Origin: an uncultured Opitutaceae bacterium
Lineage (GTDB): Bacteria; Verrucomicrobiota; Verrucomicrobiia; Opitutales; Opitutaceae
Length of the DNA: 64,000 nucleotides
NCBI GenBank assembly: GCA_937958045.1
Contig: CALFXL010000019.1
Span: 1-64,000, forward strand
Direction: 5' to 3'
Within the stretch, counting starts at the first letter, position 1, and each line of letters begins with the position of its first letter. The position numbers were made by a program, and so were the translations under genes. This document shows positions 47,373-56,161 of the stretch, piece by piece. Under the pieces are notes generated by a model that did not search any database, had not been told where the DNA came from, and saw nothing but the letters and a program-made list of their open reading frames with translations.

Positions 47373-48317
47373 ATGCCTACCCAACTTGATCAACTTAAAG
47401 CCTTCACCACCGTCGTCGCCGATACGGGCGACTTCGTCAGCATGAAGGAATTTGCGCCGCAGGATGCGACGACCAATCCGAGCCTGATCCTCAAGGCCGC
47501 CGCGATGCCCGACTACGCGCATCTGGTGGACAAGGCCATCGCCGACGCCGGCGCTTCCGCCTCGGTCGCTCAAATCATCGACCGTCTCCTCGTCGTCTTC
47601 GGTTTGGAGATCCTCAAGCTCGTCCCCGGCCGCGTCTCGTCCGAAGTCGATGCGCGTCTGTCGTTCGACACCGCCGGCACCGTCGCGAAAGCCCGCGACA
47701 TCATCGCTCTCTACGAAAAAGCGGGCATCAATCGCGAACGCATCCTCATCAAGATCGCGTCCACGTGGGAAGGCATCAAAGCCGCCGAGCAGCTCCAAAA
47801 AGAAGGCATCAACTGCAATCTCACGCTGCTCTTCTCCTTCGCCCAAGCCGTCGCGTGCGCCGAGGCGGGCATCAAACTGATCTCACCGTTCGTCGGTCGC
47901 ATCCTCGACTGGTACAAGAAAAATACCGGCAAGGATTTCGTCGGCGCTGAAGACCCCGGCGTCATTTCGGTCACGCAGATCTACACCTATTACAAAAAGT
48001 TCGGCTACAAGACCGAGGTCATGGGCGCGAGCTTCCGCAACAAAGGCGAAATCCTCGAACTCGCCGGCTGCGACCTCCTCACCATCGCTCCCGCGCTTCT
48101 CGCCGAACTCAAGGCCTCGAGCGATCCGATCGTCCGCAAGCTCGATCCCGCCAAGGCTGCGCAGGCCGATCTCAAGAAGGTTTCCTTCGATGAAAAAGCC
48201 TTCCGCTTCGCGCTCAACGAAGACGCCATGGCGACCGAAAAGACCGCCGAAGGCATCCGCCTCTTCTCGGCCGACATCGTGAAGCTCGAGCAGCTCATCC
48301 TCTCGAAGAAGAAATAA
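47373..48317 (+). CDS. tal: Transaldolase
   Basis: A 314-residue TalA/TalB-type enzyme of the non-oxidative pentose phosphate pathway. QDATTNPSLILKAA opens the barrel, and the Schiff-base lysine is in RILIKIASTWEGIKAAE. NLTLLFSFAQAVACAEAG and ISPFVGRILDWYK complete the signature. It has its own terminator at 48345-48373. Confidence 0.96.
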   Translation: MPTQLDQLKAFTTVVADTGDFVSMKEFAPQDATTNPSLILKAAAMPDYAHLVDKAIADAGASASVAQIIDRLLVVFGLEILKLVPGRVSSEVDARLSFDTAGTVAKARDIIALYEKAGINRERILIKIASTWEGIKAAEQLQKEGINCNLTLLFSFAQAVACAEAGIKLISPFVGRILDWYKKNTGKDFVGAEDPGVISVTQIYTYYKKFGYKTEVMGASFRNKGEILELAGCDLLTIAPALLAELKASSDPIVRKLDPAKAAQADLKKVSFDEKAFRFALNEDAMATEKTAEGIRLFSADIVKLEQLILSKKK

Positions 48318-48344
48318 CGTCGAAGCACTCGCTGCATTATTTTC

Positions 48345-48373
48345 AGGCCGACTTCACCGTCGGCCTTTTTCTT
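48345..48373 (+). terminator. Terminator of tal
   Basis: AGGCCGAC (48345-48352) and GTCGGCCT (48359-48366) form a perfect 8-bp stem with a 6-base loop, then TTTTCTTT. Confidence 0.92.
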
Positions 48374-48482
48374 TCCGCGTGAAGAATCGTCGCGTAATCA
48401 AAGCCGCCGGGAATAACCTTCCGCTCTCCATGCGCTCTGTCTCCCTCGGATTCAAACTCTCCGTCTTCGTCGCCACTCACTC

Positions 48483-49415
48483 ATGAAATTCTTCGTTCTC
48501 GGCGCATCCGGTCTTGTGGGCGGCGCCTTCGCACGCGCGGCCCAAGCCGCTGGTCACTTTGTCATCGGCACGGTCGGCAGCTTCACCGGCGCGATCGCCG
48601 GCGTATCCGAAAAACGGATACTCGATTTAACCGATGCATCCGCGCTCGAAGCCGCCATCCAGCACACGCAGCCGGATGTGCTCATCAACGCCGCCGCCAT
48701 TTCCGAGCCAGGCAAATGTGACGAAGATCCGGCGCGTTCACATCAGTTGAACGTCGCGCTTCCCGCGCTCCTCGCGCGCATCGCACAAGCACGCGGCACT
48801 CGTCTGCTCCATCTTTCGTCAGAACAAGTTTTCGCCGGCGATCGCGCCCCATACGCCGTCACGGATCCCGTTCACCCGATCAACACCTATGCGGAGCAAA
48901 AGGTGGAAAGCGAAAAGCTCGTCCACACCACCGCGCCCACGTTGGCCGTCACGGTGCGCGCGCCGTTGCTGATGGGCAATAGCCCCGGCGGTCGCCGCAG
49001 TCTGCATGAGCGACTGCTCGGCGATTGGAGTGCCGGCAAGACGCCCGTGCTTTACACCGACGAATTTCGTCAAACCTGCACCGCCGAGAATCTCGCACTC
49101 GCGCTGCTCGAGCTCACGGGCCGTCCCGAGATCAGCGGCGTGTTTCACTGGGCGGGCGCGGAGTTGCTCTCGCGCTACGAACTCGGCCTTCGCATTCGCG
49201 CGCATTTCGGTCTGAGCGAAACGCACGCGCCGCTTAAAACCACCGATCGCGCCTCCGACCCCAAAGCCTCCGCGAAACGCCAGGCCAATCTCGCGCTGGA
49301 TCTGCGGCCGCTCTCCCAACTGCTGCGCACGCCTGTCGAAACTTTCGATCAACAACTCGCCACGCTCCGCGTACCCGCGCATCTGCAATCCTGGCTCGAA
49401 AGCGCGCGCGCATAA
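48483..49415 (+). CDS. RmlD-like NAD(P)-dependent sugar-nucleotide reductase
   Basis: A 310-residue extended short-chain dehydrogenase. FVLGASGLVGGAF binds the nucleotide, DVLINAAAISEPGKCDEDP and the catalytic YAEQK (Tyr-x3-Lys) follow, with LHLSSEQVFAGDRAPY between. It resembles dTDP-4-dehydrorhamnose reductase, but no other rhamnose genes are near, so the substrate is open. It is followed 18 bases later by the lipoate ligase gene. Confidence 0.82.
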   Translation: MKFFVLGASGLVGGAFARAAQAAGHFVIGTVGSFTGAIAGVSEKRILDLTDASALEAAIQHTQPDVLINAAAISEPGKCDEDPARSHQLNVALPALLARIAQARGTRLLHLSSEQVFAGDRAPYAVTDPVHPINTYAEQKVESEKLVHTTAPTLAVTVRAPLLMGNSPGGRRSLHERLLGDWSAGKTPVLYTDEFRQTCTAENLALALLELTGRPEISGVFHWAGAELLSRYELGLRIRAHFGLSETHAPLKTTDRASDPKASAKRQANLALDLRPLSQLLRTPVETFDQQLATLRVPAHLQSWLESARA

Positions 49416-49433
49416 GCCTCGTCTCGTTTTTCC

Positions 49434-50171
49434 ATGTCGCTCGATCTTCTTCCTTATCGCGAAGCAGGCGCCGCCGAAAACATGGCCACGGACTTCCTGC
49501 TGCTAAAACGCTATCCGCACGATCGCGCCGACCACGCGCGTTTCCGTCACTACGGCTGGTATCGGCCGGCTTTCACATTCGGCTACAGCCAAAAAATCGC
49601 GTACGTGCGCAGTCAGTTGCCCGCGGATACCACGCTGGAGTTGTGCCGACGTCCGACAGGCGGCGGCGTGGTGGATCATCGCAACGATTGGACGTATGCG
49701 CTCGTGCTCCCGCGCGCACACCCATTGTACGAACAACCCGCGCCGCAATCCTACCGCGTCGTCCACGCGGCGATCACCGACGCGCTCCTCGCGCTCGGTC
49801 AACCCGTCGAACTCAAGGAAAGCTGTGAACCCGCGGGGGACGCCGAAGAGGGCGCGTGCATCCGTTCTGGCCCTACGGTGTGCTTCGCGCGACCGGAACG
49901 CTACGATGTCATCCATTGCAAGACCGGCGCAAAGATCGCCGGCGCCGCGCAGAAGCGCACAAAGGAAGGCCTTCTCTTTCAAGGTTCACTCGCACGCAGC
50001 GCACTGGCCGCTTCTTTCGATTGGGCGGCGTTCGAGATGACATTTATCGAAAAGCTCGCAGCCACACTCGCGCTCGACGCGAGCGACGCGCCTTGGCCTG
50101 ACTTTCCCGAACACGAAGCCGATGGACTGCGCGAGCAGTACGCGTCTGTCGAATGGGTCGAGCTTCGCTAG
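49434..50171 (+). CDS. Lipoate-protein ligase A family protein
   Basis: A 245-residue biotin/lipoate ligase-fold protein. The ligand-binding loop is ELCRRPTGGGVVDH, and the catalytic lysine is in HCKTGAKIAGAAQKR. It could ligate exogenous lipoate or transfer octanoyl groups (LplA, LipM and LipL share this fold). An insert around residues 125-150 with cysteines (SCEPAGDAEEGACIRSGPT) is unusual. No lipA is nearby. Confidence 0.85.
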   Translation: MSLDLLPYREAGAAENMATDFLLLKRYPHDRADHARFRHYGWYRPAFTFGYSQKIAYVRSQLPADTTLELCRRPTGGGVVDHRNDWTYALVLPRAHPLYEQPAPQSYRVVHAAITDALLALGQPVELKESCEPAGDAEEGACIRSGPTVCFARPERYDVIHCKTGAKIAGAAQKRTKEGLLFQGSLARSALAASFDWAAFEMTFIEKLAATLALDASDAPWPDFPEHEADGLREQYASVEWVELR

Positions 50172-50186
50172 AGCATTTTTAATTAC

Positions 50187-50250
50187 GCCCTGGCCGTCGA
50201 ACGGGGCGGCCAGGAGCGCCGGCCGACTCCTCGTGATCTGCCGGCGCCCC
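50187..50250. other. Two consecutive perfect stem-loops
   Basis: CCTGGCCG/CGGCCAGG (50189-50196 and 50207-50214) and GCGCCGGC/GCCGGCGC (50216-50223 and 50240-50247) form two back-to-back 8-bp stems just after the lipoate ligase stop. Neither has a T-run. They may end or protect the upstream transcript, or be a small structured RNA. Confidence 0.4.
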
Positions 50251-50281
50251 CAAGGAACTGCAGACTTAATTGAAAGGCCGT

Positions 50282-50315
50282 AAAAGAAACGCGCGCCTTT
50301 TGGACGGCGCGCGTT
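50282..50315 (-). terminator. Terminator of the DUF4412 gene
   Basis: AACGCGCGCC and GGCGCGCGTT pair over 10 bp with an 8-base loop; the minus strand continues TTTCTTTTA. Located about 30 bases past the stop at 50344. Confidence 0.88.
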
Positions 50316-50316
50316 G

Positions 50317-50337
50317 TGTATCCGGAAAATAACTACA
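50317..50337 (-). repeat. Copy 3 of the 21-base dispersed element
   Basis: Minus strand TGTAGT-N10-ATACA beginning 7 bases after the DUF4412 stop, the same distance as copy 2 from the argD stop. 16 of 21 bases match copy 1. It precedes the terminator. Confidence 0.5.
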
Positions 50338-50343
50338 TTCGTC

Positions 50344-51054
50344 TTAGCGACCGGGGACCATTCCCTTCATGATGTCGCCCATGCCCGGCACCGAGAATTT
50401 CTGATAATCGGACGGCGGAACGAACAGCGAATCGGACTGGCTGCTGCGATCGATCGCCACTGTTTCCATGCGCGACTCTTCGGGGCCGCCTTCTTTTTTC
50501 CGGGTGATCACACGAAGCGGGAAGGCGTTTTCTTTCTGCATAAACGCTTCCCAGGCTTCGACTGACTTTCCGGGCCCCCCCTGTTGCGACATGAAGCGGC
50601 CCATTTCCTTCGTCACCCAAATCTCCATGTGTTTGCCGCCGCTTTTGCCGACGTATTCTTCGGCTTCGACACCGGCGATCTTTTCCTTGCGGCCGGTGGG
50701 TTTGAAGTCGGGGTCGGAGGATTTCTTTTTGCTCTCCTTCTGCTCCGGGATCGGCTGCACCATGTACATCTTTTGCGAAGGCATGAGCATGATGATCTCC
50801 TTTTTCTTAAAATCGATGATCATCGCGCCCATGGCGTCGTCGTCCTTTTTCTTCTTTTTGGACGTGGAAGCGTCGCCCAGTTCCATGCGCATCTTATCGC
50901 CTTTGATGCGGTAGGACATGCTCATCGCGTCCTTATCTTTGGGACCGGAGGTCAACGTCATATCGACCTTTCCCTCGAAAGCAGACGCCGTCGCGACAAG
51001 ACCGATAGTTAAACAGAGACCGCCGACACGGCGGAGAAGAGATGAGATATTCAT
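50344..51054 (-). CDS. Exported DUF4412-like protein
   Basis: A 236-residue protein with a signal peptide (cleaved after TASAF near residue 25) and a beta-rich body that fits DUF4412: SMSYRIKGDKMRMEL, IIMLMPSQKMYMV and GVEAEEYVGKSGGKHMEIWV. A lysine run (SKKKKKDDD, about 65-73) interrupts it. Members are periplasmic or outer-membrane proteins of unknown role, with a fold reminiscent of LolA-like carriers. It stands alone with its own terminator. Confidence 0.78.
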   Translation of the reverse strand: MNISSLLRRVGGLCLTIGLVATASAFEGKVDMTLTSGPKDKDAMSMSYRIKGDKMRMELGDASTSKKKKKDDDAMGAMIIDFKKKEIIMLMPSQKMYMVQPIPEQKESKKKSSDPDFKPTGRKEKIAGVEAEEYVGKSGGKHMEIWVTKEMGRFMSQQGGPGKSVEAWEAFMQKENAFPLRVITRKKEGGPEESRMETVAIDRSSQSDSLFVPPSDYQKFSVPGMGDIMKGMVPGR

Positions 51055-51204
51055 AGCAGGGGGAGGATTGGGTTAATCAAGCGGCGCAAGTGAACCACTC
51101 GCGCGATTAACCGGCAAACGCTTCTTCCGCTTTCCCGGCAACGCGTCACGAGAAATCTCGCGCGTGTTAGGCGATGGTCGAAGAGCGCGCCGCGCGCCCC
51201 GCGC

Positions 51205-51666
51205 TCACTCGATCCTGCCTTCGTCAAAATCGATCAAGTCGGGCACACTGCGAATCTCGCCCACGCGATCGGCGCAGCCCATGACGGTGAGGGCTTGCTT
51301 GAGAAAATCCTGACCGGCCTCGGTCATGCCTTTTTGCACAAGATCGCGATTCCATTTTGCCGCGCGCACATCGGCGGGAAAGAGCGCGAGCAACCGGCGA
51401 TCGAGTTCCGCGTCGTCGGCCGATTCATGCACGGCTTTTTCGACGTCGTTCGGATCGACACCGAGGTGCATGCAAAGAAAACGGTCGAGGCCGCGTTTGT
51501 AGTTCTTCGCGTAGCTCGGCGGAAGCGATCCGTGCTTCTTCACGTAGCGGCACTTCGCGATGAAGCGCGGCAGATACAGCAGGCCCGTGGCGGTGTGCGG
51601 CAAATAAGGCGATGGCAAACACGTGAGCACATCGCCGCTGGAGCCAGGTATGGGTTTGGAACGCAT
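51205..51666 (-). CDS. DUF5069-like protein
   Basis: A 153-residue soluble protein. LPSPYLPHTATGLLYLPRFIAKCRY (quoted here only as ATGLLYLPRFIAKCRY) and the later LVQKGMTEAGQDFLKQAL fit the DUF5069 family common in Verrucomicrobiota. Function unknown. Its ATG lies 7 bases after the stop of the O-antigen-ligase-like gene, so the two are probably co-transcribed. Confidence 0.72.
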   Translation of the reverse strand: MRSKPIPGSSGDVLTCLPSPYLPHTATGLLYLPRFIAKCRYVKKHGSLPPSYAKNYKRGLDRFLCMHLGVDPNDVEKAVHESADDAELDRRLLALFPADVRAAKWNRDLVQKGMTEAGQDFLKQALTVMGCADRVGEIRSVPDLIDFDEGRIE

Positions 51667-51673
51667 GGAAAGG

Positions 51674-53119
51674 CTACGCTAGCGACACTCGGCGGTGGCG
51701 CGTCGAGCGATTTTTCTCTTCGTCGTTCTCATCTTCCCGCTCGCGTCGTGGACGGCGGCTCCACGCGAGGCCAAGCAGCAACGCCGCCCAGAGCTGAAAC
51801 AACGGGAGCTGCAACGGAAAGTGCAGCATACTGTGCAACGCGAGCGCGATCAGCGCCAACACGAGTCCCATCTCGCGCAGATCCGTCGGATCGCGACGAA
51901 TCGCCCGATAAAAAGCACCGACCCATAATGCCACCCACAGCAACGCGGGCACAATGCCCCACTCCGCGGCGGTTTGCAGAAGATCGTGATGCGCGAACTG
52001 ACGGTGTTGATAAAACGTGCTCACGGTCGGTTCGTTTGAAAACACCACCGCTTCGCGCGACCACGCGCTAGGGCCGTATCCGATAATCGGATACGCCATG
52101 GCCATGCGCATGCCGGCGATCCATGCGGCGGGCCGCGGGGGCGTGTCCGAAGGCACCATGCGGTCGCCCCGACGCGACGCCATTTCGGCAAAATGCGTAT
52201 CGCGCTCAGGCGCGGATTCACGCGTTGCCGCCTCGCCGAGCCAGTTGTCGGGATATCGCGCGCGCGTGCGCTCGATCCAGACGAGTTGCAACGCCAGCGC
52301 CGCGACCAACGCCCCCCCTACTCCGCAGAAAATCAGTTTGGGTTCGGCATGAGCGAAACGCATCAGGCTCCACCAAGCGAGCGCGCCGAGCACGAGTGCG
52401 ATGGCGATGACCCAGGCGGACTCCGACTTCCAGAGCGGAAAACACACGCAAGCAACCGCGCCCAAAACCGCCCATACCACCGCGCGAAACAATCCCGCGC
52501 CTTGTTTAAGTCCGTGAAAGGCGACAAGCGGCCACGCGAGATTGAAGCACGCCGCCGCGGCGCTGTGGTGAAAGAACACAAAGTTATATCTTTCGGTGGA
52601 GCCGCCGATCAGCAGCCACGAAGGCGACGATACGCCAAGGAAGCGTTGTGCGAGCGCGCCTAAAGACATCACCAAGCCGCTAACACCGATAACAAGACAG
52701 AGCCGACGGCGAAACGTTTGATCGCGTCCCAACTCCGCGGCGGCGAGCAGCGCGCACAAGCTGCCCGCCACAAACCATAGCCGCTCGGCGCGCGTCCAGG
52801 TCAGCATCGCCGCGGGAAACTCTCGTTGCAGAAACGCCCAATGGCTTTCGGCAAAACTTGTCGCGAACATCGGCTCCGCCGAGACCGCCCACCACGCGAG
52901 CGGAAGGCTGAGCACGAGACAAAGTTTCGTGAGCACGCCCGGCGTGCGGAGCGCCCGTTTATGTATCCACTTTTCAATGACAAGCGTCGCCAGGGCGAGC
53001 ATCTGTAGTCCGCCGAAAATCCACAGGAGATTCGGGAGGTGCGACCGGGCGCCGCAAAACCAAGGGGCGGCAGCGGCGACGAAAAATATCAACCAAGAAG
53101 CGAAGGTGCCAGGCGGCAT
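51674..53119 (-). CDS. O-antigen ligase/polymerase-like membrane protein
   Basis: 481 residues with ten or more hydrophobic helices. A long polar loop (about residues 300-370) contains IIGYGPSAWSR and FYQHRQFAHHDLLQTAAEWGI, quoted in part as QFAHHDLLQTAAEWGI, the Wzy_C-type pattern in O-antigen ligases (WaaL) and polymerases. It probably joins or polymerises surface glycans in the inner membrane. No other LPS genes are nearby. The ATG at 53119 is preferred to the GTG at 53131. Confidence 0.82.
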   Translation of the reverse strand: MPPGTFASWLIFFVAAAAPWFCGARSHLPNLLWIFGGLQMLALATLVIEKWIHKRALRTPGVLTKLCLVLSLPLAWWAVSAEPMFATSFAESHWAFLQREFPAAMLTWTRAERLWFVAGSLCALLAAAELGRDQTFRRRLCLVIGVSGLVMSLGALAQRFLGVSSPSWLLIGGSTERYNFVFFHHSAAAACFNLAWPLVAFHGLKQGAGLFRAVVWAVLGAVACVCFPLWKSESAWVIAIALVLGALAWWSLMRFAHAEPKLIFCGVGGALVAALALQLVWIERTRARYPDNWLGEAATRESAPERDTHFAEMASRRGDRMVPSDTPPRPAAWIAGMRMAMAYPIIGYGPSAWSREAVVFSNEPTVSTFYQHRQFAHHDLLQTAAEWGIVPALLWVALWVGAFYRAIRRDPTDLREMGLVLALIALALHSMLHFPLQLPLFQLWAALLLGLAWSRRPRREREDENDEEKNRSTRHRRVSLA

Positions 53120-53180
53120 GGGTGCCGCCACTGTCTGCGCTCAGGCGGCTTGTTCAAGAAAACTTACCGGCGAAAGCCGC

Positions 53181-53345
53181 TCAGAGCCCGAGCTTGGCGC
53201 GCAGTTTTTGCGCATCGCGACTGAGCGCACCGCACGTGCCGCCACCGCACCCCGCCGTCCGATTTTTGCGCCATGAGCGCACGAGCAACGCTACCGTGAC
53301 GGCGACGATGAGGAGCGCGGCGATTTGTTGGAGGTCGTTGTTCAT
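53181..53345 (-). CDS. FeoB-associated Cys-rich membrane protein
   Basis: A 54-residue protein: one N-terminal membrane helix (IAALLIVAVTVALLV), a basic cytosolic stretch and the motif CGGGTC (residues 33-38), ending KLRAKLGL. Small proteins with this layout are commonly encoded just after feoB, and here it starts 51 bases after the feoB stop on the same strand. They are thought to assist ferrous iron uptake, but the mechanism is not settled. Confidence 0.85.
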   Translation of the reverse strand: MNNDLQQIAALLIVAVTVALLVRSWRKNRTAGCGGGTCGALSRDAQKLRAKLGL

Positions 53346-53396
53346 GCTGCGAATTAACGAAACGCGAAGCGTGATGCGTGCAAACCAGCCGGCGAA

Positions 53397-55505
53397 TTAA
53401 AAGCCGAGCGCGCGTCCTCCTTGATACACGATGAAGGATAAAATCCACGCGGTGCCCGTCATGTAGCAGAGTTGAAACGCGGGCCATTTCCACGAGCCCG
53501 TTTCGCGTCGTACCACCGCAAGCGTGGCGAGGCACTGCATCGCGAACACATAGAAAACCATCAGCGTGAAACACACCAGCGGCGTGAAGAGCGGGCGCCC
53601 GTCGGGCCAGGTGGCTTTGAGCAGCGCCTCGCGCAGAGGCTCGGTGTTTTCTTCGGCGTCCTCCACGTTGAAGACGACGCCCATCGTGCTCACGAAGACT
53701 TCGCGCGCCGCGAGCGAGCTCACGATGCCGATGCCGATCTGCCAGTCGAAACCGATCGGACGAATCACCGGCTCGAGCGTCTGGCCGATGCGACCGGCGA
53801 TGCTGTATTCGAGTTGTTCGGTGTCGGTCGGTTCACCCGGCGCTTTCGGATACGCGGAAAGGAACCACAACACGATCGAGATACCGAGGATGGTCGTCCC
53901 GGCGCGTTTGAGGAACATCCAGCCGCGCTCAAACATCTGGCGTATCACATCGCCGATGCGCGGCATGTGATATGGCGGCAGCTCCATAATCATGATCGAG
54001 GGTTCGCCTTTGAGCAGCGTGCGCTTGAAGAGCCACGCGAAACCAAATGCGCCAAACGTGCCGAGCGCGTACATGAGCAACATCACGCCGACTTTGGTCA
54101 GCAACGGCACGCGGTCGCCCGGCACAAGCGCGGCGATCATGAGCAGATAAACCGGCAAACGCGCCGAGCAGCTCATGAGCGGCGCGATGAGGATCGTGAC
54201 CAGCCGGTCTTTTTTATCCTCGATCGTGCGCGTGGCCATGATGCCGGGAATCGCGCAGGCGTATGAACTGAGCAGCGGGATGAAACTTTTCCCATTGAGG
54301 CCGACGCTGCTCATCAAGCGATCCATGATGAATGCCGCGCGCGCCATGTAGCCGGTGCTTTCGAGCAGGCCGATGAAGAAAAACAAAATCAGGATCTGCG
54401 GCAGGAAGATCACCACGCCGCCGACACCCGCGATGGCGCCATCGGTGATCAAATCGCGCAGCTCGCCTTCGGGCATCTTATCTTTGATCCAGTCGGAGAA
54501 CGCCGCCGTCTGTTCGTCGATGAAATTCATCGGGTACTCGGCGAGCGTGAAGATCGAGAAGAACACCAGCGCCATCAACACGCCGAGCGTGATCCAGCCC
54601 CAGAACGGATGCGTCACCACCGCGTCGATGCGATCGCTCACGCTGGGACCGGGGGAGGTGTCTTTGCGTTGGACGACTTGCGCGCAGAGTTGCGAGATCG
54701 CGTCGTAGCGACTGTTCACCAGCGCACCGGCCCAATCGGTGCCTTCGTTTTCCCAACGTTTTTTCCACGACGCGAGCGTCTCGTGTGTGCGAGCGCTCAG
54801 CGGCGTCGAACCAGCGACGCGCATCGCGTCTTGATCGGTGAGCAACAACAACGCTTCGGCACGCGCGATGAGAGGTGCTTTGGCGTCGTTGGCGACGAGC
54901 GAGGCTTGCAACTCCGAGACGGCGGGCGCGATCGCGGCGGGCACATCCCACGCGTGACGAGGCAACGCCGGCTCGGCGCGGCTCATCGCGAGTTTGAGTT
55001 CGATCAGACCTTTGCCGTGCACCGCTTCGCACGGAACCACGGGGATGCCGAGTTCCTGTTCGAGATGGCCGATGCGGATGTGGATGCCGTTTTGCTCGGC
55101 GAGATCCATCATGTTGACCACAAGGATCACCGGCCGACCGAGATCGAGTATCTGGTGAACGAGGTAGAGATTGCGCTCGAGATTAGTCGCATCGACGACG
55201 CAAAGGATGCGATCGGGCTGCGGCGTATCGGCGCGCCGTCCGAGCAACACATCGCGCGTCACCGCCTCATCGGGCGAACGCGCGGCGAGCGAATACGCGC
55301 CGGGCAAATCGATGACCGTCATCGGATGTCCGTGCTGCGAATACGCGGTTCCGGTCTTTTTCTCGACGGTCACGCCGGGATAATTGCCAACCTTTTGTTT
55401 GAGGCCGGTCAGGGCGTTAAAAAGCGTGCTCTTTCCGCAGTTCGGATTTCCGACCAACGCGAAAATCGGCGGACGCGCGGCACCAGTCTTCGGTTCGTGC
55501 GTCAT
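53397..55505 (-). CDS. feoB: Ferrous iron transporter FeoB
   Basis: 702 residues. The N-terminal GTPase has G1 GNPNCGKST, G3 DLPG and G4 NMMD within residues 1-170, then a helical GDI-like region and a membrane part with Gate domains. SYACAIPGIMATR and LMSCSARLPVYLLM are the conserved Gate cysteine motifs. It imports Fe(II) across the inner membrane. Its ATG overlaps the feoA stop by 4 bases (ATGA), so translation is coupled. Confidence 0.96.
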   Translation of the reverse strand: MTHEPKTGAARPPIFALVGNPNCGKSTLFNALTGLKQKVGNYPGVTVEKKTGTAYSQHGHPMTVIDLPGAYSLAARSPDEAVTRDVLLGRRADTPQPDRILCVVDATNLERNLYLVHQILDLGRPVILVVNMMDLAEQNGIHIRIGHLEQELGIPVVPCEAVHGKGLIELKLAMSRAEPALPRHAWDVPAAIAPAVSELQASLVANDAKAPLIARAEALLLLTDQDAMRVAGSTPLSARTHETLASWKKRWENEGTDWAGALVNSRYDAISQLCAQVVQRKDTSPGPSVSDRIDAVVTHPFWGWITLGVLMALVFFSIFTLAEYPMNFIDEQTAAFSDWIKDKMPEGELRDLITDGAIAGVGGVVIFLPQILILFFFIGLLESTGYMARAAFIMDRLMSSVGLNGKSFIPLLSSYACAIPGIMATRTIEDKKDRLVTILIAPLMSCSARLPVYLLMIAALVPGDRVPLLTKVGVMLLMYALGTFGAFGFAWLFKRTLLKGEPSIMIMELPPYHMPRIGDVIRQMFERGWMFLKRAGTTILGISIVLWFLSAYPKAPGEPTDTEQLEYSIAGRIGQTLEPVIRPIGFDWQIGIGIVSSLAAREVFVSTMGVVFNVEDAEENTEPLREALLKATWPDGRPLFTPLVCFTLMVFYVFAMQCLATLAVVRRETGSWKWPAFQLCYMTGTAWILSFIVYQGGRALGF

Positions 55506-55747
55506 GACTGCGTGGCGACTTCGACCAGAACTTGCTCGGCTTCACCGCGGCGGAGCGAAAGATAATAACCGCGCACTTTGACCTCGAGCGGATCGCCCAG
55601 CGGAGCGGTGCGCACCAAGGTCAGCGTCGTACCCGTCAGCAAACCCATCTCGCGGAGGCGCAAAAACGCAGAGCCGGTCTTCGGCATTTCACGAACGACG
55701 GCGGTGGTGCCGACGGCGAGTTGAGACAATTTGGACAAAGCGGACAT
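55502..55747 (-). CDS. feoA: FeoA-domain protein (proximal to feoB)
   Basis: An 81-residue SH3-like FeoA protein. LRLREMGLLTGTTLTLVRTAPLGDP is the family core, quoted in part as LRLREMGLLTGTTLTLV, ending YYLSLRRGEAEQVLV. FeoA proteins bind FeoB and tune iron transport. The ATG at 55747 gives the normal length; longer in-frame starts run through the preceding feoA gene. Confidence 0.93.
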   Translation of the reverse strand: MSALSKLSQLAVGTTAVVREMPKTGSAFLRLREMGLLTGTTLTLVRTAPLGDPLEVKVRGYYLSLRRGEAEQVLVEVATQS

Positions 55748-55773
55748 GACGGGAAGAACGCGCGCGAAAACTC

Positions 55774-56037
55774 TCAGAGCCCCCCGGCAATGAGTTCCAC
55801 CACAATGTGACGCGCAGCGCCTTCGCTCAGCGCGATGCGGGTGCCGCACAACTGACAAAGCAAGGTCCGCTGGCCGGAAACTTTTTCGATGATCGCAGAT
55901 TCGCAGAAGCCCATCTCCCGCAGCCGTTGGCAAACGGTGTCTTGCCCCGCGAGCTCGCAAACCCGACCAGAAGCCCCCACCGGCATGTCGGTGAGACGCA
56001 TCCGCTGCGGATAATGACGATCGATGAGCGCTGGCAT
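55774..56037 (-). CDS. feoA: FeoA-domain protein (distal copy)
   Basis: An 87-residue FeoA-domain protein, first gene of the feo operon and 26 bases upstream of the second feoA. The core QRLREMGFCESAIIEKVSG is clear. It is diverged from the other copy and has extra cysteines (VCELAG, TVCQRL, GFCES, LLCQLCGT), five in all, suggestive of metal binding. Upstream, TAATCATT resembles half of a Fur box, but a full operator is not visible. Confidence 0.9.
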   Translation of the reverse strand: MPALIDRHYPQRMRLTDMPVGASGRVCELAGQDTVCQRLREMGFCESAIIEKVSGQRTLLCQLCGTRIALSEGAARHIVVELIAGGL

Positions 56038-56161
56038 GAGATCTCGATTGAGATGAGACCGAGTTTCAAAGTCAACAAACAGGCCCGTCTTTTCGCCAAT
56101 GATTAGGAAATGTGGCCGCCCTTAGTACTAAATGCGGCGATGCGCGCTTTGTTTGCGCAGA

